Below, piece after piece: positions 56,101 through 62,894 of a DNA stretch of 64,000 bases; position 1 is the stretch's first letter, and each line of letters starts with the position of its first letter. The position numbers and the translations under genes were made by a program. A model generated the notes under the pieces. It saw only the letters and a list, made by a program, of their open reading frames with translations, was not told where the DNA came from and did no database searches. Source of the stretch: Omphiscola glabra (Eukaryota > Mollusca > Gastropoda > Lymnaeidae); assembly GCA_964017045.1 (NCBI GenBank), contig OZ024810.1:16673204-16737203 (forward strand), written 5' to 3'.

Positions 56101-58868
56101 CACAAAATATCCTCATCCATGCTTGGAGAGAAAGATACTCCAGAAATATATATATATATAAATAAAAGTTACATTAAATTTATTGGACAAATCAATTTTT
56201 CATTTTTTTTTATTTTATAGGCCAGCCCACATTAGCGGAATACGAGAAGCAGTCCAGTGTGTATTATTTAGGTGAGTATCGGAACAATCAGCCACTTCGT
56301 GTGTTAAAATAAACCTCTGAATCGTCACGGTGTCATACAGTGATGGAATCAAGGGTGGTGGGTCCTAATGAAGTTTCATGCTTTTAACTCTAAGGTTGTC
56401 CTTAAAAACAGTTGATCCGACCGCCAGCGTGGTTTTTATCTTCTCCTGATACCGGTAGTCCAGCTATGTTAGATTTGGGTGCATGATTTCTTTACAGTAG
56501 AGACCGGTGGTCCAGCTATGTTAGACTTGAGTGCATGCTTATTTTACAGTAGAGACCAGTGGTCCAGCTATGTTAGACTTGAGGGCATGCTTATTTAACA
56601 GTAGAGACCGGTGGTCCCGCTATGTTAGACTTGAGTGCATGCTTATTTTACAGTAGAGACCTGTGGTCCAGCTATGTTAGACTTGAGTTCATGCTTATTT
56701 TACAGTAGAGACCGGTGGTCCAGCTATGTCAGACTTGAGCTCATGCTTATTTTACAGTAGAGACCGGTGGTCCAGCTATGTTAGACTTGAGCTCATGCTT
56801 ATTTTACAGTAGAGACCGGTGGTCCCGCTATGTTAGACTTAAATGCATGCTTATTTTACAGTAGAGACCAGTGGTCCAGCTATGTTAGACTTGAGTGCAT
56901 GCTTATTTTACAGTAGAGACCGGTGGTCCAGCAATGTTAGACTTGAGTGCATGCTTTTTTTTACAGTAGAGACAGGTGGTCCAGCTATGTTAGACTTGAG
57001 TTCATGCTTATTTTACAGTAGAGACCGGTGGTCCAGCTATGTTAGACATGAGTTCATGCTTATTTTACAGTAGAGACCGGTGGTCCAGCTATGTTAGACT
57101 TGAGTGCATGCTTATTTTACAGTAGAGATCGGTGGTCCATCTATGTTAGACATGAGTTCATGCTTATTTTACAGTAGAGACCGGTGGTCCAACTATGTTA
57201 GACTTGAGTGCATGCTTATTTTACAGTAGAGACCGGTGGTCCAGCTATGTTAGACTTGAGTGCATGCGTATTTTACAGTAGATACTGGTGGTCCAGCTAT
57301 GTTACACTTAGTGCATGCTTATTTTACAGTAGAGACCGGTGGTCCAGCTATGTTAGACTTGAGTGCATGCTTTTTTACAGTAGAGACCGGTGGTCCAGCT
57401 ATGTTAGACTTGAGTGCATGCTTATTTTACAGTAGAGACCGGTGGTCCAGCTATGTTAGACTTGTGTACATGCTTATTTTACATTAGAGACCGGTGGTCC
57501 AACTATGTTAGACTTGACTTCATGCTTATTTTACAGTAGAGACCGGTTGTCCAGCTATGTTAGACTTAAGTTCATGCTTATTTTACAGTAGAGACCTGTG
57601 GTCCAGCTATGTTAGACTTGAGTGCATGCTTATTTTACAGTAGAGATCTGTGGTCCAGCTATGTTAGACTTGAGTACATGCTTATTTTACAGTAGAGACC
57701 GGTGGTCCAGCTATGTTAGACTTGAGTGCATGGTTATTTTTTAGTAGAGACCGGTGGTCCAATTATGTTAGACTTGAGTGCATGCTTATTTTACAGTAGA
57801 GACCGGTGGTCCAGCTATGTTAGACTTGAGTGCATGCTTATTTTTTAGTAGAGACCGGTGGTCCAGTTATGTTAGGCTTGAGTGCATGCTTATTTTACAG
57901 TAGAGACCGGTGGTCCAGCTATGTTAGACTTGAGTGCATGCTTATTTTACAGTAGAGACCGATGGTCCAGCTATTGTAGACTTGAGTGCATGCTTATTTT
58001 ACAGTAGAGACCGATGGTCCAACTATTTAGACTTGAGTGCATGCTTATTTTAAAAGGCAGTCTAAAGCGATAGCAAATCCAATTAATTAATTTGTTTTTT
58101 GTTGTTTGGACATTTACTGGAACAAACGTTTTTTTTTCACATTTTTCCTGGTTTTTGATCACCCATTTCCTTTCCAATTTATGTAGAACGTCTCTAAAAA
58201 TCAAAGTGTCTCTTAAATCAATGCATCAATAGAAATAATTTATTATAATTTACTTTTTAAAACTTAAAGCATTATAACATTAAAAGTGTGTTTTTTTGTT
58301 ATATATAACAACAAAAAAATGTTCGTGTTTTGTTATTTACTTTCTCTTTTTTTTAAGACAAATACAAACTAATAAAAGAAACAAAAAGAAAAATTATTTA
58401 TGGAATATAAATAAAAAATAAGTATTTGAACATATTTTTCTTAAAGGAAGAAGTAGTGATATAGATTCCAATCACAATGATGAGGATGATTTCAAGCCAA
58501 ACCGTAAAGATGAGGATGACTTAAGACCAAGCCAAAAAGATGAGGGTGAGTTAAAGCCAAAAAATAAGTGTTAGTCTAGATTGAGTACTTCATAAATTTT
58601 TAACCTACATTTATTCTAGTCGCGATAAGTATATATTTTAAGAACAAACAAAAATAAATATAGATTAACGACAAATAAGACACACACCATGCTATAGTTG
58701 TAGGCGTATCTATTTTTATCCAATAAAAATTCATTCTCTCCGCAGGCAAGTACGTTATAAATTATGTTAAAATAAGCATTATTATTCTAAAACTTTTCCC
58801 ATTGTTTCTTTATGTTTACAGGATCGGAAATTGGTTCAACACTCAATTCAAGGACATTCATGGTTTAA
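35070..58868 (+). CDS. Single-pass transmembrane receptor-like protein with cassette-built cytoplasmic tail (17 exons)
   Basis: Predicted exons: 35070-35112, 39306-39524, 42159-42395, 44977-45264, 46986-47000, 49314-49595, 50275-50298, 51045-51092, 52233-52319, 52499-52537, 53216-53248, 53758-53790, 55054-55092, 55651-55689, 56221-56271, 58447-58545, 58822-58868. Sum 1623 nt, 540 residues plus stop. Every intron can be placed in phase 1. Residues 1-20 look like a signal peptide. Three cysteine-bearing extracellular modules follow: exons 2-3, exon 4 and exon 6, with exons 4 and 6 alike. A membrane-proximal stalk (exons 7-8), a transmembrane helix (about residues 393-416) followed by 'YSRKK', and a tail of eight small cassettes complete it. 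Weak points: the exon 2/3 junction (a stronger donor lies 4 nt upstream) and micro-exons 5 and 7. I do not recognise a named family. A cell-surface recognition receptor is the inference. Confidence 0.75.
35385..35665. repeat. G-rich 'ggtcaggttgtgggg' minisatellite
   Basis: About 18 diverged units of 14-17 bp. A small piece of the same repeat reappears at 39070-39110, on the other side of the RTE/Penelope block, indicating insertion of that block into the array. Confidence 0.75.
36540..37950 (-). mobile_element. Penelope-like element fragment with GIY-YIG domain
   Basis: Minus strand: RT C-terminal region ('CLYLLPNIHKEGSPGR', 'IHFLDLKIKLSE', 'HPFSQLLRLRGLCSN') and, at 36886-36503, the GIY-YIG endonuclease block ('NVIYTILCKKCGKLYVRETG', 'RRLGDRFREHL'). 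This RT plus GIY-YIG order defines endonuclease-bearing Penelope elements. Several frameshifts; 5' end lost. It continues directly into RTE sequence at about 36535. Confidence 0.82.
37082..37207. repeat. 32-bp tandem repeat, four copies, inside the Penelope fragment
   Basis: Four near-identical 32-bp units centred on 'cgcctttaactcgagtgaca'. In the parent element this is a single segment ('AVTRVKGVTRQ'), so it expanded after insertion. Confidence 0.9.
39306..39524 (+). CDS. Receptor exon 2: first extracellular module, N-terminal part
   Basis: Acceptor gtctgctctag|GT, phase 1. Contains 'SSQVRITILDSVKSQYC', 'LIFNITFDLDG' and 'CMNFQFYVMYNET', which read as beta-strands with two cysteines, Ig-like in flavour. 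The 3' end is uncertain: gtaagt at 39521 is the stronger donor but gives phase 0. The overlapping gtaaca at 39525 keeps phase 1. Confidence 0.6.
39885..40325. repeat. GC-rich dispersed repeat, copy B
   Basis: A G+C-rich block in intron 2 of the receptor gene. It shares the order 'attacagttgccgt', 'gattattctaaat..gcag' and 'gggcgtc.gt' with 53880-54625. Family unknown. Confidence 0.5.
40478..40670 (+). repeat. 193-bp direct duplication, left copy
   Basis: Matches 41718-41910 with one mismatch that I can see (cagccaCtat / cagccaTtat), 1240 bp apart. Recent, or maintained by conversion. Confidence 0.95.
41237..41422. mobile_element. hAT-type MITE (CAGTGGCGTAG ends)
   Basis: 186 bp, inverted repeats CAGTGGCGTAG / CTACGCCACTG, perfect 8-bp duplication TTCACGTC (41229-41236, 41423-41430). 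Same family, opposite orientation, at 61239-61430. Lies in intron 2 of the receptor gene. Confidence 0.93.
41718..41910 (+). repeat. 193-bp direct duplication, right copy
   Basis: See the left copy at 40478-40670. It follows a purine-rich (GAGA)n stretch (41500-41720) and is followed by further 'ctataactattg' units. Confidence 0.95.
42159..42395 (+). CDS. Receptor exon 3: first module, C-terminal part
   Basis: Start after gaacag (42156-42158), with an alternative after aatcag (42153). End TATG|gtaagt, phase 1. Five cysteines lie close together ('QWCRACLYVC', 'ECYC'), which suggests a compact disulfide-rich loop. The frame is closed upstream by a TGA at 42146. Confidence 0.6.
42396..42885 (+). 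repeat. About 50-bp array of splice-donor-like units, block 1
   Basis: Starts at the exon 3 donor and repeats its junction: each unit contains 'cataatatatggtaag' and then 'aaatggaaaatcccccagac'. About nine units, most with an intact GGTAAG. One unit (about 42555-42596) also copies the last 25 nt of exon 3. Confidence 0.9.
43300..43595 (+). repeat. About 50-bp array of splice-donor-like units, block 2
   Basis: Six further units of the same family, separated from block 1 by about 420 bp of unique sequence. Five keep GGTAAG. Confidence 0.9.
43600..44764. other. Rest of receptor intron 3
   Basis: No exon found with matching phase. The 76-codon frame at 43711-43941 lies in a locally less AT-rich piece that may be a dispersed repeat; I cannot identify it. 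Confidence 0.35.
44765..44860 (+). mobile_element. LINE 3' tail fragment
   Basis: 'ggagccataatgatcaataa', 'attgatcgtggg' and a final (gaa)n match the 3' end of the Jockey/CR1-like LINE at 27660-27735. A severely 5'-truncated copy, about 100 bp upstream of exon 4. Confidence 0.7.
44977..45264 (+). CDS. Receptor exon 4: second extracellular module
   Basis: 288 nt, ttatttccag|GC to TATT|gtaagt, phase 1-1. Six cysteines; 'DDGPN..SDSMCSA' and 'VHKFEFC' align with the third module in exon 6, indicating an ancient exon duplication. Confidence 0.75.
46249..46465. repeat. 35-bp minisatellite, six copies
   Basis: Units 'atcacttccaataacgatca' followed by 'gagtctaaactctac'. Preceded (45975-46230) by about three longer degenerate repeats around 'cagtatttatatattcatg'. 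Confidence 0.85.
46986..47000 (+). CDS. Receptor exon 5: 15-nt micro-exon
   Basis: ctttctgcag|TTAATAATTGTCCAG|gtaaga. With phase 1 it encodes FNNCP(G), a linker with one cysteine between modules 2 and 3. Good flanking splice signals and exact phase fit, but very short. Confidence 0.55.
47265..47515. repeat. 11-bp 'gcgggaataca' minisatellite
   Basis: About 22 units, G-rich in an AT-rich intron. The 106-codon frame across it (a Gly/Arg/Glu repeat) is an artefact. Confidence 0.9.
47730..48700 (+). repeat. 56-bp dimeric array of splice-acceptor-like units
   Basis: About 16 copies of a 30+26-bp dimer. Both halves end in a pyrimidine-rich run and CAG: 'ctccctcgtttgattacag' and 'tctctcgtttgcag', each followed by 'caat'. 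Lies in intron 5 of the receptor gene, upstream of exon 6. It supplies about 30 acceptor-like sites. Confidence 0.92.
49314..49595 (+). CDS. Receptor exon 6: third extracellular module
   Basis: 282 nt, ttataacag|AT to CGTG|gtaaga, phase 1-1. 'VDGGTNLFSHSECSATL', 'HLLRFCRV', 'NMCVTEAFSV' and 'YKCIFR' give four cysteines with the spacing seen in exon 4. Confidence 0.75.
50275..50298 (+). CDS. Receptor exon 7: 24-nt stalk micro-exon
   Basis: aaaag|GTCATTCC..ACGG|gtatgt, phase 1-1, encodes GHSFTTPT, a Ser/Thr-rich stalk piece. The acceptor is weak. Confidence 0.4.
51045..51092 (+). CDS. Receptor exon 8: membrane-proximal stalk
   Basis: 48 nt, tgcgttag|TC to GAAG|gtaatt, phase 1-1, encodes 'VYSETPWTKQCFYCDE' with a CxxC pair just outside the membrane. 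Confidence 0.6.
52233..52319 (+). CDS. Receptor exon 9: transmembrane exon
   Basis: 87 nt, ttctattcag|AA to TACA|gtgagt, phase 1-1. Encodes 'PWVAILMSVATVIPIGTIIC', a single membrane-spanning helix continued by YYIVAK in the next exon. Confidence 0.75.
52499..52537 (+). CDS. Receptor exon 10: stop-transfer cassette
   Basis: 39 nt, cttttcag|TC to GGTG|gtaaat, phase 1-1. 'IVAKIYSRKKSVG' gives the basic cytoplasmic anchor. Confidence 0.65.
52897..53092. mobile_element. hAT-type MITE, diverged copy in inverted orientation
   Basis: The reverse complement aligns along its length with 32031-32226. Ends are diverged (CAGCAATCCTCAACC / GGTTGAGAACCAGTG), and the flanks gattagat/gacatact are only partly alike, so it is an older insertion. 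Ends 123 bp before exon 11. Confidence 0.8.
53216..53248 (+). CDS. Receptor exon 11: tail cassette
   Basis: 33 nt after a long T-tract (tttttag|AT), donor GACT|gtgagt, phase 1-1: 'DVCVETVNEVD'. Confidence 0.6.
53333..53560 (-). mobile_element. Retroposon tail, minus strand
   Basis: On the minus strand 'gccctaagccggggtacc', 'acgctatagaaaactacc' and an (aat)n end match the tail at about 59700-59757. SINE or LINE 3' end; the 5' limit is unclear. Confidence 0.4.
53758..53790 (+). CDS. Receptor exon 12: tail cassette
   Basis: 33 nt, tctcatttcag|CT to TACG|gtaatt, phase 1-1: 'SECPKLEMNVY', one tyrosine at the cassette end. Confidence 0.6.
53880..54625. repeat. GC-rich dispersed repeat, copy C (longest)
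   Basis: A G+C-rich island in receptor intron 12. Parts match 39885-40325 and 1350-1565. An 114-codon frame (54235-54579) spans it without recognisable domain. Probably a transposable element of unknown class. Confidence 0.55.
55054..55092 (+). CDS. Receptor exon 13: tail cassette with SSVDYL
   Basis: 39 nt, gatcccccag|GA to TTAG|gtaagt, phase 1-1: 'GAKSDMGSSVDYL'. A second in-phase acceptor 12 nt inside (gtcag, 55063-55065) would remove four residues. Confidence 0.65.
55651..55689 (+). CDS. Receptor exon 14: tail cassette with YRQI
   Basis: 39 nt, accactcag|AA to TGGG|gtaagt, phase 1-1: 'EVNSLEDYRQIKW'. Joined to exon 13 it completes VDYLEV, an ITIM-like motif around Tyr461. Confidence 0.65.
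56221..56271 (+). CDS. Receptor exon 15: tail cassette with SSVYYL
   Basis: 51 nt, tattttatag|GC to TTAG|gtgagt, phase 1-1: 'GQPTLAEYEKQSSVYYL'. Its last third resembles exon 13, suggesting cassette duplication. Confidence 0.65.
56475..58058 (+). repeat. 52-bp satellite with acceptor-like unit
   Basis: About 30 copies; unit core 'agagaccggtggtccagcta', 'tgttagacttgagtgcatgc' and 'ttattttacag|t'. Every unit ends with an acceptor-like tattttacag. It fills most of receptor intron 15, between tail exons 15 and 16. Confidence 0.92.
58447..58545 (+). CDS. Receptor exon 16: acidic tail cassette
   Basis: 99 nt, tcttaaag|GA to GAGG|gtgagt, phase 1-1. Encodes two and a bit copies of a 10-residue acidic repeat (DEDDFKPNRK, DEDDLRPSQK). 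A third copy runs across the donor to a stop at 58572-58574, so intron retention would give another C-terminus. Confidence 0.65.
58822..58868 (+). CDS. Receptor exon 17: C-terminus
   Basis: tttatgtttacag|GA to TAA: 'GSEIGSTLNSRTFMV'. The terminal F-x-V matches a class II PDZ-binding pattern. An AATAAA overlaps the stop. Confidence 0.65.
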
Positions 58869-58872
58869 TAAA
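58867..58872 (+). terminator. Polyadenylation signal of the receptor gene
   Basis: AATAAA begins inside the stop codon (TTTAATAAATA). Others lie further downstream in AT-rich sequence, so the true 3' end is uncertain. Confidence 0.4.
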
Positions 58873-60266
58873 TATTCATTTTACTGAAGTAACACAACTT
58901 TCAACAAGTCGTGGTAGAGATATATAATTTATTTTTATATATATTTTCTTTAAAATTAAAGTCTAAAAAGACTTTTAATTTTTTAAATAAATAACTTTGT
59001 TGTAAGTTACATATCTTTAAAATATAAATTGTGGTGTTTTATTTAAGGTTCACATTTTAAAAAAATAATAAAATCCACATTATCCTTCCATTTTTTACGT
59101 AATCATATTATTTATCGTTTATTTATACAATAAAAAATAGTTTGAGTTTTTTCAAAGCCAAGATTTTTTTATTTTCTAATTATCAGTCAGAAATAGTTAT
59201 TCTTAACGTTAGAAATATTGTTTTGAAATTATATTATTTAGCTATTTTAATAAATAATATACATGATTAGTGAAGAAATAAACAGAATTATGTACATAAA
59301 CGCATTGAGTTTTAGTGTATTTATGTCTTTATCGTTCCACTTATGAATTGCTAGTCTCAACAATTATCCACTCGTGTTTGCCAAAAGCGCAAACAAGTTG
59401 AACAAGACTGAACACCATGAAAGTTCCGAAACACCTAATGCTATCTGAGCTTTCCCGAGGTAAACGCTCAGCTTCTAGCTAGAGAAAATGATTTAAAGAT
59501 TGTCTTTCCATCATTTCAAACTGTGCTTTACTGTCTCATTCTCACCATCCTCTAACTGATAAACAACGCTCGATTCTGCTGGGTGCTGTCCATGGCTGGA
59601 CAGGGGTAGATAGTAGTTGGGTGGATGAAGTCAAGCTTTTCACAAATTGTTAAATGGAAACGTTTCTGTAATTGCTAATTTTTATGTAAAGGGCAGTGAG
59701 CATAGCCCTAGCCTGGGTACTGCGCCATATAAAACCACCTAATACAAATAATAATAACATTGTCCACGCGCCGGACGTTCACAACCCTGATTTTAAATAT
59801 TCGGAAATATGCGTTGACTTTTTAAAAAAATATGCAGTACAGTGCGTAGTGGAAGGTTACTGAGACCTCATTTTATTAATATAGTTCAGGGGTGCGTAAA
59901 ATATGTATTTTTCATCCCTATTGTGATGACCATCCCCCAAGTTGCTTTTATCAATGTATATTAAACACTTAAAAAACATTTTGTGTGTGTGGGTATGTGG
60001 CTGCTATTTTCATATTTCCTCAGGCAGCACAAGATACAAGGAATCTTGAGTAGAGCAATATCCAAGAGAATAACAAATTTTAAATATGAAAATTTAAGGA
60101 GTGCATAAGTATTAGATCCAATGCAATTCTGTATTTAATTTTCTACCGCCAAAAAAAAACCATCAGTGGGAGAAAAGAGAACTTATATGTTGCTAACGAT
60201 GTCTTTGAATCAAATGATGAGGTAAAGTCGTGGGGAAAAAAATATTGTTTTTTCTATCATAATAAA
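58869..60266. other. 3' flank of the receptor gene, no gene seen
   Basis: Very AT-rich. Only a retroposon tail (59530-59757) recognised. Confidence 0.45.
59530..59757 (+). mobile_element. Retroposon tail, plus strand
   Basis: 'gccctagcctgggtactg', 'cgccatataaaaccacc' and an (aat)n end, the same family as the minus-strand copy at about 53333. The 5' limit is a guess. Confidence 0.4.
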
Positions 60267-60274
60267 TATGTATG

Positions 60275-60358
60275 CAGAGGCGTAACAACGGCGCGGCATT
60301 GGGGCAGTTGCCAATGGCGCCGGCCTGCGCCAGTTCAAAAGGGCGCCGCTAAATCTCT

Positions 60359-60389
<31 letters not shown>

Positions 60390-60450
60390 GAATATCAAGT
60401 GCACCAAAATTAAGTTAGCCAAGGGCGTCAAAGACCCAGTTACGTCTCTG
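60275..60450. mobile_element. hAT-type MITE (CAGAGGCGTAAC ends)
   Basis: 176 bp, inverted repeats CAGAGGCGTAAC / GTTACGTCTCTG (one mismatch), perfect 8-bp duplication TATGTATG (60267-60274, 60451-60458). Holds a run of about 30 T. Confidence 0.92.
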
Positions 60451-60889
60451 TATGTATGTGTTACATTTAAGGCTTAAATGACTGATCAGGGAGTTGACAC
60501 ATTGTGAAAACATTTTTATAACCATACATAAAAGCTTAAGGAAGATAAAATAAGGAATAGATTGCCATTGCTTTTCTTTCAAACTAAGCAGATGGTGATA
60601 TTTTTCTTCAAATATACAGTTATAAATAAATATACTACATTTCAAATCATATACCATACATATATATTATTATTTTTTTTGGAAACGGATAGCCAGTAGG
60701 ATTTTATTTTTAAACCAAATAACATGATAATATTCATAGCAATTCGTTTTAACACTCTTTACAATGAACCAATTTAATCAGCCAAAAAACGAAGAAAGCT
60801 TTTTTTTTCTCTCTTCACGTTAGCCATAGCAAATAGAACGCACTTTATTTATTCAATTTTCACACTGACTCATTTTATGTTATAGATTC

Positions 60890-61905
60890 TGTCCGGCGTT
60901 CTATTAAAGTCCCGTGTACTTTTCAGTAAGACGCACCCCGCAGCTCAAACTTACCAATATTTCCATCTGTTCCTCTGTGACGACGTTCACCAGTTAGCAC
61001 ATTTGAAAGTAGCTTTAAAAAAACCAAAAACGTTCAGACATCACCGTAAAATGATTCACTGAAACTAGACATGTTATTGTTTCATTTAGACGCCATTTTT
61101 GTTACATTAATATCGAATGCGTTGAGAATGAACACAAGAATGGGGATTTAAATGATTACACAATGCATAGAATGGCGACGTAGCTTGTGCGGACACATTA
61201 AAACTCATTTGTTTTAATGGTGTCACGTGCCGCTTCTTCAGTGGCGTAGTGAGAGGGGGTGGGGGGCAAGGGGGGCATCATGCCCCGGGCGCTACTCACA
61301 AAGGAGCGCCAAATTGTATATTTTACTATAATATTGTATGGTTTTCGAATAGGGGGGGGCGCTAAAAAGGTATGGGGGGCGCTAAAAAGGTATTGTGCTC
61401 CGGGCTCGAGTTAAGCTCGCTACGCCACTGCGCTTCTTCCAGAATGATTCGCTGCGGGAGATCAATGGTTCTCAAACAATGAGTTAAGCTCTGTCAAACT
61501 GAGAGGCGCCAATCGTCTTAGATATTTTTTTCATTGTTTTCCTCGTCCACAATTAATTATCGACTTTTAAAAAATATTTTGTTAACATCGATTTAAAGAT
61601 ATTTCAAAAGCTGATATATACCTAAGTTATAAGCAGCTCGTCCTTTCAGCTCAAGCATACACACATGAATGTTTTTAATCCATATTAATTTCCCTATTTA
61701 CACAAACGAACTCTCGGTTTTCATGATAATCACATAAGGGCTTATCTGTTGGAGGATTTTCTCATATATAATGGTAGGAATGTTCTTAAGCTGGCTTAAA
61801 AAGACAAACGGACGCCCTATAAACTATAAAGTTTTAGAAACCTCCAACCAGGAATCTGTTTTCGATAAACACTTTTAAAAGCTTGTCACTGCCCATAAAG
61901 TCCCC
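60890..61905. repeat. Segmental duplication, copy 2
   Basis: Collinear with 31030-32022 apart from the MITE at 61239-61430, which is absent from copy 1. The exon-like segment lies at about 60955-60990 (minus strand, donor gtaagt). Confidence 0.65.
61239..61430. mobile_element. hAT-type MITE inside duplication copy 2
   Basis: 192 bp, inverted repeats CAGTGGCGTAG / CTACGCCACTG, perfect 8-bp duplication CGCTTCTT (61231-61238, 61431-61438). It is the reverse-oriented sister of 41237-41422. Both carry the internal doublet 'gcgctaaaaaggtat'. Confidence 0.93.
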
Positions 61906-62224
61906 ATTGGCAGTTTGCTTATGTTTATGTGACCTCTCTTTGCATTTGAAGATGCCATCGCAATAAAGATAAAAAAAACAACATTTTAACTTGGCTACAT
62001 GATGCTAACTTTGAGTTAGGAAATTGTTTATTTAATCCAACCATTTTAAATTTTAAAAAAATTGAAGCCGAGAAACCATACTGTAACTTCAAGCCTTAAG
62101 CTATTACATTGGTAACAGTTGATTTTACATGATACAATTTGACTTAACCAAAAAAACAATCGGAAATTTAGAAGCAAAAAAAAAACAGGTTCACGTTACG
62201 TTAAGTGAGTGTAAAGCACACTAG

Positions 62225-62890
62225 CTTTGAACAAATAAGCCAAGTTCCTTACTGATAGTTACAGACAACACTGGCTTTAAACAAATAAGCCAAGTTCCTT
62301 ACTGATAGTTACAGACAACACTGGCTTTAAACAAATAAGCCAAGTTCCTTACTGATAGTTACAGACAACACTGGCTTTAAACAAATAAGCCAAGTTCCTT
62401 ACTGATAGTTACAGACAACACTGGCTTTGAACAAATAAGCCAAGTTCCTTACTGATAGTTACAGACAACACTGGCTTTAAACAAATAAGCCAAGTTCCTT
62501 ACTGATAGTTACAGACAACACTGGCTTTAAACAAATTAGCCAAGTTCCTTACTGATAGTTACAGACAACACTGGCTTTAAACAAATTAGCCAAGTTCCTT
62601 ACTGATAGTTACAGACAACACTGGCTTTAAACAAATTAGCCAAGTTCCTTACTGATAGTTACAGACAACACTGGCTTTGAATAAATAAGCCAAGTTCCTT
62701 ACTGATAGTTACAGGCAACACTGGCTTTAAACAAATTAGCCAAGTTCCTTACTGATAGTTACAGACAACACTGGCTTTGAATAAATAAGCCAAGTTCCTT
62801 ACTGATAGTTACAGGCAACACTGGCTTTAAACAAATTAGCCAAGTTCCTTACTGATAGTTACAGACAACACTGGCTTTAAACAAATAAAA
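62225..62890. repeat. 50-bp minisatellite, 13 copies
   Basis: Near-identical 50-bp units ('gccaagttccttactgatag' core). Two alternating variants (ataagcc/attagcc; ttaaac/ttgaat) show expansion by blocks. Confidence 0.95.
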
Positions 62891-62894
62891 TACA

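Noticed and set aside
58745..58760. Possible extra micro-exon (cag|GCAA|gtacgt)
   Set aside because: Four nucleotides would break the phase-1 pattern and the frame. Probably chance.
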